Positions 1 to 7,508 of a stretch of DNA of 38,067 bases are shown in pieces. The position numbers and the translations under genes are program-made. The notes under the pieces are model-generated. The model saw only the letters and a list, made by a program, of their open reading frames with translations. It was not told where the DNA came from and did no database searches. Position 1 is the stretch's first letter, and each line of letters starts with the position of its first letter. The DNA comes from a virus: the IMG/VR virus record IMGVR_UViG_3300011013_000038, positions 1 to 38,067 of that record; one strand, written 5' to 3'.

Positions 1-75
1 CTAGCTAAACAACTCGAAGAAAAATACGGCAGAGGAACAGTGAATTTAGAGAGTGGTGAATTTGTTAAAGCTTAA
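1..75 (+). CDS. C-terminal end of a small coiled-coil protein (partial)
   Basis: Only the last 24 codons and the stop are inside the window. The readable tail, with LEEKYGRGTVNLESGEF, closely matches the end of the protein at 1223-1498 (LKEKYGDGQINIEQGTF), so the two are paralogues. Both copies sit directly upstream of a late-promoter-like box and a gene that starts with the tail-sheath N-terminus, so the pair looks like a duplicated cassette. The function is unknown; in the intact paralogue the rest is a short charged coiled coil. Confidence 0.8.
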   Translation, partial: LAKQLEEKYGRGTVNLESGEFVKA

Positions 76-99
76 ATGCATTTTCAGGGGATTTTATAG

Positions 100-109
100 T
101 ATTTATAAT
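100..109 (+). promoter_or_regulatory. Late-promoter-like box TATTTATAAT
   Basis: TATTTATAAT, ending 20 bp before the chimaera ATG at 130. The last six bases read TATAAT, and no -35 sequence is evident. The same box recurs before other virion genes. Confidence 0.55.
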
Positions 110-129
110 CAAAATTAATTTATTAGACA

Positions 130-642
130 ATGGCAGAAGTACTTATATCCCCGGGCGTATTAGCTAGAGAAAACGATCAATCTTTTTTACAGGCGCAACC
201 CGTTCAAGCAGGAGCAGCTATAGTAGGACCAACAGTTAAAGGACCAGTTGGTATCCCAACATTAGTTACTACTTACAGTGATTATCAAAATGTATTTGGA
301 GCAACTCAACAAGCAGGAGTACGATATACGACAACTACCGGAGGTCGAGCTACATACAACGGCACAAAGCAAGTTTACGTATCATTACATGCATCCATTG
401 CCTATGAAAAGCAAGGTGGTGGTACAGATTCGTATAACTTTTATTTTTATAAAAATGGCTCTCAATTACCTGGATCGCAAACACAAATAGTAGGAGGATC
501 AGGAGCATCAGGTGAAGGTGCATTATCGTTAATATATGGAACCCTTATGGAACAAAATGATTACATAGAAATATATGCTGAAAATCCTTCAAGTAATGAT
601 GATATATTAATTAAAGATTTTCAATTAGTAATAAGAGAATAA
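130..642 (+). CDS. Chimaeric structural protein: tail-sheath N-terminal segment joined to a beta-sandwich domain
   Basis: 170 residues. By my hand alignment, the first 57 residues match the start of the full sheath at 1551 in about 31 positions, sharing SPGV, DQSFLQ, IVGPT, KGP and IPT. From about residue 60 the similarity stops. A Gly/Thr/Ser/Tyr-rich stretch follows, with features usual in C1q/TNF-like or phage decoration beta-sandwiches: YFYKNGSQLPGS, a 'NDYIEIYAEN' turn and alternating hydrophobic residues to the end. In contractile tails the sheath N-terminal arm links neighbouring subunits, so this protein may hook into the sheath or baseplate and display a binding domain; that is inference. 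A TATTTATAAT box lies 20 bp upstream, and no strong Shine-Dalgarno is visible. Confidence 0.75.
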   Translation: MAEVLISPGVLARENDQSFLQAQPVQAGAAIVGPTVKGPVGIPTLVTTYSDYQNVFGATQQAGVRYTTTTGGRATYNGTKQVYVSLHASIAYEKQGGGTDSYNFYFYKNGSQLPGSQTQIVGGSGASGEGALSLIYGTLMEQNDYIEIYAENPSSNDDILIKDFQLVIRE

Positions 643-661
643 AAGTAGTTTATTTTTTTTT
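638..661 (+). terminator. Weak candidate terminator after the chimaera gene
   Basis: AATAAA and TTTATT pair across AGTAG, followed by a run of T at 655-661. The stem is all A-T, so this is weak; the left arm overlaps the stop codon. Confidence 0.3.
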
Positions 662-667
662 ATTCGA

Positions 668-677
668 TATTTATAAT
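668..677 (+). promoter_or_regulatory. Late-promoter-like box TATTTATAAT
   Basis: Exact copy of the box, ending 18 bp before the ATG at 696. Confidence 0.55.
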
Positions 678-695
678 AGAAAGATATAATCAATT

Positions 696-1166
696 ATGGC
701 AAATTCAATTTCTAGTTCGGGAATAACAAATGGTAGCAAAATTGTTGCCTCACATATTACACAAATAACTGATGCATTATCAAAAGCATCAGCATATGAT
801 ATTAAAATATCCGGATCATTAGTTATTACTGGATCTACTGATGTAGTAGGTACCTTAACTGCAACTTCAATGTCTGCAGAAGGAAGTGGTATTACAGGAA
901 TTATATCTAGTTCATATGCAGTAACATCTAGTCATTCATTAACAGGCGTATCTGCATCATATGCAACAACATCAAGTCATGCAACTTCTGGAACAGGAAG
1001 CTTTGCAGGATCATTAGCTGGAACATTAAATGGCACAGGATATATAACATTAACGCAAGTATCTGAAAGCTTAAATTATGCAAGTGATAGTGCAGCTGCT
1101 GTAGGAGGCGTTCCATTAGGTGGATTATATAGAAGTGGAAGCTACATAAAGATTAGGATAACCTAG
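696..1166 (+). CDS. Ser/Thr-rich fibre-like virion protein
   Basis: 156 residues of low complexity, rich in Ser, Thr, Ala and Gly. Degenerate repeats such as SSYAVTSSHSLTG and ASYATTSSHATSG (residues about 71-98) alternate small and beta-forming residues, as in trimeric beta-helical phage fibres and collar/whisker proteins. The C-terminus GGVPLGGLYRSGSYIKIRI resembles the compact end domain seen on marine T4-like virion proteins. A TATTTATAAT box lies 18 bp upstream. The gene is inserted between the chimaera and the second coiled-coil/sheath pair. Probably a small fibre or decoration protein; the exact location in the virion is unknown. Confidence 0.65.
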   Translation: MANSISSSGITNGSKIVASHITQITDALSKASAYDIKISGSLVITGSTDVVGTLTATSMSAEGSGITGIISSSYAVTSSHSLTGVSASYATTSSHATSGTGSFAGSLAGTLNGTGYITLTQVSESLNYASDSAAAVGGVPLGGLYRSGSYIKIRIT

Positions 1167-1222
1167 GAAGTTACAAAAATTTTCATTATATTATTATATT
1201 ATAAACTAAAAGGAGTTACAAT

Positions 1223-1498
1223 ATGGCAACGACAAAAAAGATTGATAAAACTGATTTAGAATCAATCAATAAATTAAGAGAAGAATACTCTCAAAATAGT
1301 ATGCAAGTAGGAATGGTATCTGTTGATGAATATAATGTAAATCAACAATTACAACAGATAGTTTCAGCAAAAGAAGAATTATTTTCTGGATTAGAAAAAC
1401 TAAAAAAACAGGAATTTGAATTAATAGAAAACTTAAAAGAAAAATATGGAGATGGGCAAATTAACATCGAGCAAGGAACTTTTACTTCGATTGAGTAA
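1223..1498 (+). CDS. Small coiled-coil protein upstream of the sheath gene
   Basis: 91 residues, charged, and predicted by eye to be largely helical from about residue 10 to 75 with heptad-like spacing (QQLQQIVSAKEELFSGLEKL). It ends in EKYGDGQINIEQGTF, the segment shared with the partial protein at 1-75. A good Shine-Dalgarno, AAAAGGAG, lies just upstream of the ATG. Its place between virion genes suggests a structural or assembly role. No family was recognised. Confidence 0.7.
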   Translation: MATTKKIDKTDLESINKLREEYSQNSMQVGMVSVDEYNVNQQLQQIVSAKEELFSGLEKLKKQEFELIENLKEKYGDGQINIEQGTFTSIE

Positions 1499-1517
1499 GT
1501 TTGGCTGTATTAATCCA

Positions 1518-1527
1518 TATTTATAAT
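1518..1527 (+). promoter_or_regulatory. Late-promoter-like box TATTTATAAT (sheath)
   Basis: Exact copy, ending 23 bp before the sheath ATG at 1551, with a separate AGGAGA ribosome site between. Confidence 0.6.
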
Positions 1528-1550
1528 AAAAAAATTATAGGAGAAATTGA

Positions 1551-4010
1551 ATGGCCGAAAGAATAGTATCGCCAGGTGTATTTACCAATGAAAAAGACCA
1601 AAGCTTTTTACAGCGAGGTGTTAGTGAAATAGGAGCCTCGATAGTAGGTCCGACAATTAAAGGCCCGGCCTTAATTCCAACTAAAGTAAATTCATTTTCA
1701 GAATTTGAAGAAATATTTGGTTCATATACAGATGAATCATATGTTCCATTTACAGTACAAGAGTATTTAAAAAATGCTGGAGTAATGACAATTACAAGAT
1801 TGTTATACGAAGATGGATATAAATTAACAAATGGAGCATTGGCAGTTATAGCAGAATCAGCAAGTGTACAATACGTAACCCATTTATTACATCCAACAAT
1901 TCCAGTATCAACTGTTGGTAGTGACAATGTATTCGAATCTTCGTTATTATCAGATGGCGGTTCAGGAAGCTTCGCAATAAAAATATCAGGCTCATATGCT
2001 ACAGACACAAGCATACCAGGATATTCAGCATATTTATCAACAGGCTTTATTTCAGCCTCACTTATTAATACAGAAAATAACTACTTAAGTAAAGTATTTG
2101 GAAATAGCCCAAAAAGCGTAGATTATCCAGTATATGTACAATATGAAAATCAAAATGTATCTGGGTTGTTTAATAATCTAGGAGATGTCACTACAACGTT
2201 GGCAATAGTTGATAATTATGAATTTTTACAAGACTATCAATCTGCATCTACACCATGGATTACATCACAAAAAATAGGATCTACTCCAGTTAACTTGTTT
2301 AAATTCCATACATTATCACACGGTGATGTTGAAAATTATGATGTTAAAGTTGGTATTAGAGATATAAGAATAGATTCAGAAGTAGCAGACCCAAATGGAT
2401 ATGGTACATTTACAGTAGAAATACGAAGAGTTAATAATACAAATTTACCTAATTCACCATTTGATTCAGATGACACAGACAGAACCCCAGATATAGTAGA
2501 ATCATTTGTAGGATGTAATTTAGACCCAGATTCTCAGAACTATGTTGCAAGAAGAATAGGAGATCAATACAGAACTATCGATTCAACAGGTAAAATCTTT
2601 GATAATGGTGATTATCCAAATATATCTAAATATATAAGGATAGAAGTAACAGAAGGTGTTGGTGCTAAGACAGTTAATAAAACATTAGTACCATTTGGAT
2701 TTAGATCTTTAAATTCACCAATACCAGATGCATCAGGATCTGCAGGAAATTTAAATTTACAAGCAGTATCTTATAATACATCTCAGGTTATTAGTAGTGC
2801 ATATAATAGTAAAAATTATTTTGGATTTGATTATACAAATATACAAAATTTACAGTATTTAACCTCACTACCAACATCAGGATCTAATACAGGAAGTAAT
2901 GCTGATTTTTATTTAGGAGATATGGATCAAGATTCTGAAGCAAATTTCCCTTCAATTGCCGCACCATATTCTGCGTCATTGCAAGGAGCGTTAACAGGAT
3001 CAACGTTTACTGCCGATGTAGCATTAGCAACTAGAAAGTTTATGGTACCGGCTCAAGGTGGATTTGATGGAGCAAGACCAAATTTACCTAAATTAAGTGG
3101 TGCTAATATAAAGTCGACTAATACATTTGGATTTGATTGTAGTTCAGCAACATCAACTGGTACTAAAGCATATCAAAAAGCATTTGCAGCACTAAGCAAT
3201 ACAGATTATTATGATATGAACATGTTAATCACTCCTGGTATTGTACATAGATTACATAGTGCAGTTACTGCAGATGCTAGACAATTAGCAGAAGATAGAC
3301 AAGATACTTTCTATGTAATGGATACAAATGCATTAGCAGATAATATTGCAACCACTGTTTCAGAAGTAAATAGTTTAGACTCAAATTATACAGCAACATA
3401 TTTTCCATGGGTAAGAATTATAGACCCAGCAAAAAACAAACCAATGTGGGTACCACCATCAGTAGTAGTTCCAGGAGCATTATCATTTAATGATGCAAAT
3501 GCCGCACCTTGGTATGCACCTGCAGGTTTAAATAGAGGTGGGTTAACATCGGTAATTAATACATATGAAAAATTAACTCAATCAGATAGAGATGATTTAT
3601 ATGAAGCTAGAATTAATCCAATAGCAAACTTCCCTAATGAAGGAGTTGTAATTTGGGGACAAAAAACACTTCAAGCAAGGCCGTCTGCATTAGATAGAGT
3701 TAATGTCAGAAGATTATTAATTACGGTTAAGAAATTTATTGCATCATCTACGAGATATTTAGTGTTCGAACAAAATACAGATGCAACTAGAAATAGATTC
3801 TTAAACATAGTTAATCCATATTTAGAAAGTGTTAGAGCACAACAAGGACTAACTGCATTTAGAGTAGTAATGGATAGCACAAATAATACACCAGATTTAA
3901 TTGATCAAAATATATTGTATGGACAAGTATTTTTACAACCGACTAGAACTGCGGAATTTATTGTGTTAGATTTTAATATTCAACCAACGGGTGCATCATT
4001 CCCTGAATAA
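1551..4010 (+). CDS. 18: Contractile tail sheath protein (gp18-like)
   Basis: 819 residues; T4 gp18 is 659, so this sheath carries extra insertions in its middle. The N-terminus MAERIVSPGVFTNEKDQSFL is the usual sheath start. The C-terminal third has the conserved sheath core: RRLLITVKKFIASSTRYLVFEQN, a 'NPYLESVRAQQGL' helix, 'NNTPDLID' and the final strand EFIVLDFNIQPTGASFPE. In contractile tails the N- and C-terminal arms link subunits and the C-terminal core contracts around the tube. A TATTTATAAT box and a strong Shine-Dalgarno (ATAGGAGA) precede the ATG. The tube gene follows immediately, the classic sheath-tube order. The central region (about residues 100-450) is Ser/Gly/Asn-rich and probably surface-exposed. 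Confidence 0.95.
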   Translation: MAERIVSPGVFTNEKDQSFLQRGVSEIGASIVGPTIKGPALIPTKVNSFSEFEEIFGSYTDESYVPFTVQEYLKNAGVMTITRLLYEDGYKLTNGALAVIAESASVQYVTHLLHPTIPVSTVGSDNVFESSLLSDGGSGSFAIKISGSYATDTSIPGYSAYLSTGFISASLINTENNYLSKVFGNSPKSVDYPVYVQYENQNVSGLFNNLGDVTTTLAIVDNYEFLQDYQSASTPWITSQKIGSTPVNLFKFHTLSHGDVENYDVKVGIRDIRIDSEVADPNGYGTFTVEIRRVNNTNLPNSPFDSDDTDRTPDIVESFVGCNLDPDSQNYVARRIGDQYRTIDSTGKIFDNGDYPNISKYIRIEVTEGVGAKTVNKTLVPFGFRSLNSPIPDASGSAGNLNLQAVSYNTSQVISSAYNSKNYFGFDYTNIQNLQYLTSLPTSGSNTGSNADFYLGDMDQDSEANFPSIAAPYSASLQGALTGSTFTADVALATRKFMVPAQGGFDGARPNLPKLSGANIKSTNTFGFDCSSATSTGTKAYQKAFAALSNTDYYDMNMLITPGIVHRLHSAVTADARQLAEDRQDTFYVMDTNALADNIATTVSEVNSLDSNYTATYFPWVRIIDPAKNKPMWVPPSVVVPGALSFNDANAAPWYAPAGLNRGGLTSVINTYEKLTQSDRDDLYEARINPIANFPNEGVVIWGQKTLQARPSALDRVNVRRLLITVKKFIASSTRYLVFEQNTDATRNRFLNIVNPYLESVRAQQGLTAFRVVMDSTNNTPDLIDQNILYGQVFLQPTRTAEFIVLDFNIQPTGASFPE

Positions 4011-4026
4011 AATTTCAAAGTTGTGA

Positions 4027-4036
4027 TATTTATATA
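4027..4036 (+). promoter_or_regulatory. Late-promoter-like box, variant TATTTATATA (tube)
   Basis: Variant of the box 14 bp before the tail tube ATG at 4051. Confidence 0.5.
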
Positions 4037-4050
4037 AAAAGGAATAGAAA

Positions 4051-4560
4051 ATGGCATTAGAACAAGAATTACCAGGAATTAATCAAAATGATTTATTTTT
4101 AAATGCATTTGATTGGGAACCTAAATATACTAATAGATTTATTATGTATATTGATGGCATTCCTTCCTATATCATTAAATCTGCCGCAAGACCAAGTATG
4201 ACTAATGGAGAGATTGTATTAGATCATATTAACATTGATAGAAAAGTTAAAGGAAAAACAAGATGGAATGATGTTTCCTTAACATTATATGATCCAATTG
4301 TACCATCCGGAGCACAATCTGTAATGGAATGGGTAAGATTACATCATGAGTCATTGACAGGTAGAGATGGATATAGCTCACAATATAAAAAAGATATAAC
4401 ATTTCACTCATTATCACCGACAGGAGAAAAAATTGAAGAGTGGACATTGAAAGGTGCGTTTATATTAGATTCGAATTTTGGTCAAATGGATTGGGGTACA
4501 GAAGATGCAGTAATGATTGAAATGACATTGAAATATGATTATGCAGTATTAGAATACTAA
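4051..4560 (+). CDS. 19: Tail tube protein (gp19-like)
   Basis: 169 residues, close to T4 gp19 (163). It shows the T4-type tube pattern: an N-terminal FDWEPKYTNRFIMYIDGIPS strand, KGKTRWNDVSLTLYDPI, then EWTLKGAFILDSNFGQMDWG and a C-terminal EMTLKYDYAVLEY strand. These proteins stack as hexameric rings to form the inner tube. The gene lies directly behind the sheath, has an AAAAGGAATAG ribosome site, and is followed by an intrinsic terminator. Confidence 0.93.
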   Translation: MALEQELPGINQNDLFLNAFDWEPKYTNRFIMYIDGIPSYIIKSAARPSMTNGEIVLDHINIDRKVKGKTRWNDVSLTLYDPIVPSGAQSVMEWVRLHHESLTGRDGYSSQYKKDITFHSLSPTGEKIEEWTLKGAFILDSNFGQMDWGTEDAVMIEMTLKYDYAVLEY

Positions 4561-4612
4561 AAATACAAGGTGATGACCATGGCAATTGAAGAGGCCTAAT
4601 ACATAAGTAAAG

Positions 4613-4636
4613 AGTTAGCGGATGGCTAACTTTTTT
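4613..4636 (+). terminator. Intrinsic terminator after the tail tube gene
   Basis: AGTTAGC (4613-4619), loop GGATG, GCTAACT (4625-4631), then TTTTTT. Perfect 7-bp stem with a T tract. The next gene has its own late box. Confidence 0.85.
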
Positions 4637-4646
4637 ACTGTTTATA

Positions 4647-4656
4647 TATTTATAAT
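4647..4656 (+). promoter_or_regulatory. Late-promoter-like box TATTTATAAT
   Basis: Exact copy after the terminator at 4613-4636, ending 21 bp before the ATG at 4678, so it restarts transcription for the chaperone and tape-measure genes. Confidence 0.6.
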
Positions 4657-4677
4657 AAAGTTATAAAAGGACATAAA

Positions 4678-5439
4678 ATGGCAAAGCACACAGATCGTTA
4701 TGATACTCAAAACATTGTTGATTTAGCAAAAAAAGATTATGAATCAAAACAAAAAAATACTATTCCATCTGAAATAGTTACATTAACAAGTCGTGGAAAT
4801 GTATATCCAAAAGATCATCCATTAAGATCAGGTAAACTTGAAATGCGTTATATGACAGCATATGATGAAGATATATTAACTAATGCTTCATATATACAAG
4901 AAGGAATTGTTTTAGATCGATTATTGCAAGAATTAGTTGTGTCGGATATAGATTTCAATGAGTTAGCACAAGTAGATAAAGACGGTCTAGTAATAAATGC
5001 TAGAATATTAAGTTATGGCGCCGAATACCCAGTATCTGTAACAGACCCAAAATCTAGAAAATCATTAGACAGGGTTGTAGATTTATCAAAACTATCAACT
5101 AAAACGATGGATATTGCGTGTGATGATTTAGGAGAATTTACATATTCCATCGGAGATAGTATAATTAAATTTGGATATCCAAACAATGCCGCATACCGAC
5201 AAGATATAAAAATTTCAGAATTTCTAATGTTAATTATTCGAGAAATAAATGGTTCTAGAAAAGATTCTGATATAGAACATTTTATACAATATGAATTTCT
5301 AGTAAAAGACAGTAAAAAATTTCAAAAATATGTTTTAGAAAATAGTCCATCTATATTGTTAGAATATGAGTTCGAAGGTGAAGATGGGAGCACCTTCACA
5401 GCCGGGTTTCAACTTGGGGCTGACCTTTTTTGGTTTTAA
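4678..5439 (+). CDS. Tail assembly chaperone / baseplate hub assembly protein, gp26/gp51-like, frame-0 part
   Basis: 253 residues. The sequence resembles the T4 baseplate-assembly family (gp26/gp51 group, typically about 210-255 residues): an N-terminal section with TLTSRGNVYPKDHPL, a central domain with LSKLSTKTMD and a C-terminal GSTFTAGFQLGADLFWF. It sits just before the tape-measure gene, the position held by tail-assembly chaperones in many tailed phages. Its last 74 nucleotides overlap an open frame that continues in the +1 frame to 5653, and a run of six T lies two codons before the stop. A programmed frameshift making a longer product is likely. A TATTTATAAT box and an AAAAGGACAT ribosome site precede the ATG. 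Confidence 0.75.
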   Translation: MAKHTDRYDTQNIVDLAKKDYESKQKNTIPSEIVTLTSRGNVYPKDHPLRSGKLEMRYMTAYDEDILTNASYIQEGIVLDRLLQELVVSDIDFNELAQVDKDGLVINARILSYGAEYPVSVTDPKSRKSLDRVVDLSKLSTKTMDIACDDLGEFTYSIGDSIIKFGYPNNAAYRQDIKISEFLMLIIREINGSRKDSDIEHFIQYEFLVKDSKKFQKYVLENSPSILLEYEFEGEDGSTFTAGFQLGADLFWF

Positions 5440-5653
5440 ACCAGAAGACCGACCAAAATTACACGACAATTTATTTGAATTACTTTGGGCTGGCGAAGGC
5501 CGGTGGGATTGGACTACGTTGTATCATATGCCAATATGGCAAAGAAACTTTTGGATTAAAAAATTAAATAAAATGACTGATATCAAAAAACAAGCAATGG
5601 TTAAAGCAAATCAACCCACAAAAAAATCTAAAGTCATAAAACCTCCGATGTAA
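5366..5653 (+). CDS. Frameshift extension of the tail assembly chaperone (second-frame ORF)
   Basis: An open frame shifted +1 (equivalently -2) from the preceding gene. Its unique part starts near 5432 with FGFKPEDRPKL and contains a compact Trp-rich domain (WAGEGRWDWTTLYHMPIWQR, about residues 41-60) and a lysine-rich tail. The ATG at 5366 lies deep inside the upstream gene with no ribosome site, so independent initiation is doubtful. Shifting on the CTTTTTT run at 5428-5434 would join GADLF directly to FGFKPEDRP. Tail-chaperone pairs of this layout (short form, frameshifted long form, tape measure) are well known in other tailed phages. Here the mechanism is inferred from sequence only. Confidence 0.7.
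   Translation: MSSKVKMGAPSQPGFNLGLTFFGFKPEDRPKLHDNLFELLWAGEGRWDWTTLYHMPIWQRNFWIKKLNKMTDIKKQAMVKANQPTKKSKVIKPPM
5428..5439 (+). other. Candidate programmed frameshift site
   Basis: CTT TTT TGG TTT TAA: six T allow tRNA-Phe slippage from the upstream frame into the downstream frame (+1 or -2), two codons before the stop. The joined product reads ...GADLF-FGFKPEDRP... Inferred from sequence. Confidence 0.55.
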
Positions 5654-5654
5654 A

Positions 5655-5664
5655 TATTTATAAT
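5655..5664 (+). promoter_or_regulatory. Late-promoter-like box TATTTATAAT (tape measure)
   Basis: Exact copy immediately after the stop of the frameshift ORF, ending 13 bp before the ATG at 5678. Confidence 0.55.
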
Positions 5665-5677
5665 AAAAGATATTTGC

Positions 5678-7498
5678 ATGAAATATAAAAATCAAATACA
5701 ACATATTGAAAAACTTCGTAAATTGCCGAAGCATGGCCAAGACGCTGGTAAAGAGGCTGGATGGAACATTGACGAGATAATAAAAACAATCAAAGGCAGC
5801 AACAAAGATGCTAAAAACTTTGTAACAACATTAAGTGACATGGCCTTTAATGCAGATGCAGCACAAAGTGGCTTAGCTGGACTAATTGCATTACAACAAA
5901 AAATGAATAATGTAACTGTTAATTTAGTTAAGTCCATGACGCAAATAGAAGATAAATTTAAAAATGTTTTTAAACAGTATAAAGTAGGAGCGAATAATGC
6001 TAATTTAATTGCAAAAAATCAAGCAAAGTTAGCTAAACATTTAGGTACTACAGTAGTAAATACAGATAAATATATAAAAACACTAACTAGATTATTGCCA
6101 TTACAAGCAAAAAATCTTAATATAAACAATGAAGCATTTAAACAAGATTCAAAAACATTAGATGTATTACAAAAACGACTTGGGGTATCTGAAGAATTAG
6201 CCGCAGGTTATATTTCATTTGCTGCAGTACAAGGAAAAAGTTCTGAAGAAGTATTAGCAAACGGAATAAAGTTATCTGAATTTCTAGAAAGTAAAGGACT
6301 AGTAGGAGTATTACCAGAAATAACAGAACAAATCGGTTCTTTAGGTTCTGATTTAAGATTACAATATGGTAGGCTTGGTGGAAATCTAGAAGTAGCTGTG
6401 TTAAAAGCTAGGCAATTAGGTATATCAGTAAAAGACTTAGCAAAAACAGGAGAAAACTTTTTAAGTATAGAACAGTCAGTTGGTAAAGAATTAGAATATC
6501 AATTATTGACAGGTAATCGATTATTAACACAAGACGGAAAAAGTTTAACAGCAGAATATCGAAAAGCCACTATGATGGGCGATTCAAATAAACAAGCAGA
6601 GTTAATGCAAAAATTAATACAAGATGAAGGTGCTAATCTCGAGAAGAATTTATTTGCTAGAAAACAAATGGCTGACTTGTTAGGAATGAATGAAGCTCAA
6701 TTAGGAGCAATGCTTGAAAAACAAAAATTGATGAGCAAATATGGAATAGGAGAAGAAGCGTTTGAATTAGATCCATCGGAATTAGAAAAAGCATTAAAAG
6801 CTAGCACAGAAATGTCAGCCAAGGAAATTGAAGACACAATAGATAAAATGGATACAAGAACAACTCAAGAAATTGCATTAGAACAGTTACAAGCTACAGA
6901 AGACTTAACGTTATTATTATCAGATGCATTTACAGGAGGCACAATGTTTCAAACAACAAGAGACTCAATTCTAGGCGATAAGGGATTTCTTACAAAAATA
7001 ACAGATGTTACAGAAAATTTAGCAAAGAATTTTGAAGGTACTACTACAGCAATTGGTAAATTAGGAAACCTTGCAACAGTTACAGGAACAGTAACAGAAA
7101 AATTAGGAAAGCTAGAAAAATTTATACCATTCGTTGAAGGCACTCTAGGAAAGTTTACTGGCCAAGTAAAAAAATATTCAGATGCAATAGGCACTACCTT
7201 AACAATGACAAATCGATCGTCTACTACTACCGACGCAACAGGAAATCCTAAAAGTCAGGACATGATATGGAGACCAGGCGCACCACCACAACGATTTAGT
7301 AGCGGAGATTTAGCATTCCTAGTTGATGGCAATGCAGCAAGACCAGCCGGAGCAGGCGCAGCTGCATCAGGCGCCGGATTAGGTGGAGGAGGATCTATAG
7401 ACTATAATAAATTAGCCGCAGCCATGGCAAATGTACAAATAACAATAGATCCATTATATTCATCAACTACAATGAACAACGGAACATTTACTGCATAA
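5678..7498 (+). CDS. Tape-measure / baseplate hub protein (gp29-like)
   Basis: 606 residues, close to T4 gp29 (590), which is both hub protein and tail-length ruler. It is mainly helical and rich in Ala, Lys, Leu and Glu, with long stretches free of Pro. Examples are ALQQKMNNVTVNLVKSMTQI and the 'AELMQKLIQDEGANLEKNLF' region, where bacteriophage tape-measure-like helices alternate with short Gly turns. The last 60 residues are Gly/Ala-rich. It follows the chaperone pair, as tape measures do. A TATTTATAAT box lies 13 bp upstream of the ATG. The assignment rests on context, length and composition more than on a motif. Confidence 0.7.
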   Translation: MKYKNQIQHIEKLRKLPKHGQDAGKEAGWNIDEIIKTIKGSNKDAKNFVTTLSDMAFNADAAQSGLAGLIALQQKMNNVTVNLVKSMTQIEDKFKNVFKQYKVGANNANLIAKNQAKLAKHLGTTVVNTDKYIKTLTRLLPLQAKNLNINNEAFKQDSKTLDVLQKRLGVSEELAAGYISFAAVQGKSSEEVLANGIKLSEFLESKGLVGVLPEITEQIGSLGSDLRLQYGRLGGNLEVAVLKARQLGISVKDLAKTGENFLSIEQSVGKELEYQLLTGNRLLTQDGKSLTAEYRKATMMGDSNKQAELMQKLIQDEGANLEKNLFARKQMADLLGMNEAQLGAMLEKQKLMSKYGIGEEAFELDPSELEKALKASTEMSAKEIEDTIDKMDTRTTQEIALEQLQATEDLTLLLSDAFTGGTMFQTTRDSILGDKGFLTKITDVTENLAKNFEGTTTAIGKLGNLATVTGTVTEKLGKLEKFIPFVEGTLGKFTGQVKKYSDAIGTTLTMTNRSSTTTDATGNPKSQDMIWRPGAPPQRFSSGDLAFLVDGNAARPAGAGAAASGAGLGGGGSIDYNKLAAAMANVQITIDPLYSSTTMNNGTFTA

Positions 7499-7508
7499 GG
7501 AGAAAACA

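Noticed and set aside
1535-2014. Open frame on the - strand inside the sheath gene (159 codons)
   Set aside because: It is fully covered by the well-supported sheath gene and has no recognisable protein; the same holds for the other minus-strand frames.
4573-4599. Eight-codon ORF (ATG...TAA) after the tube gene with a fair ribosome site
   Set aside because: Too short to support, and it lies just before the terminator.
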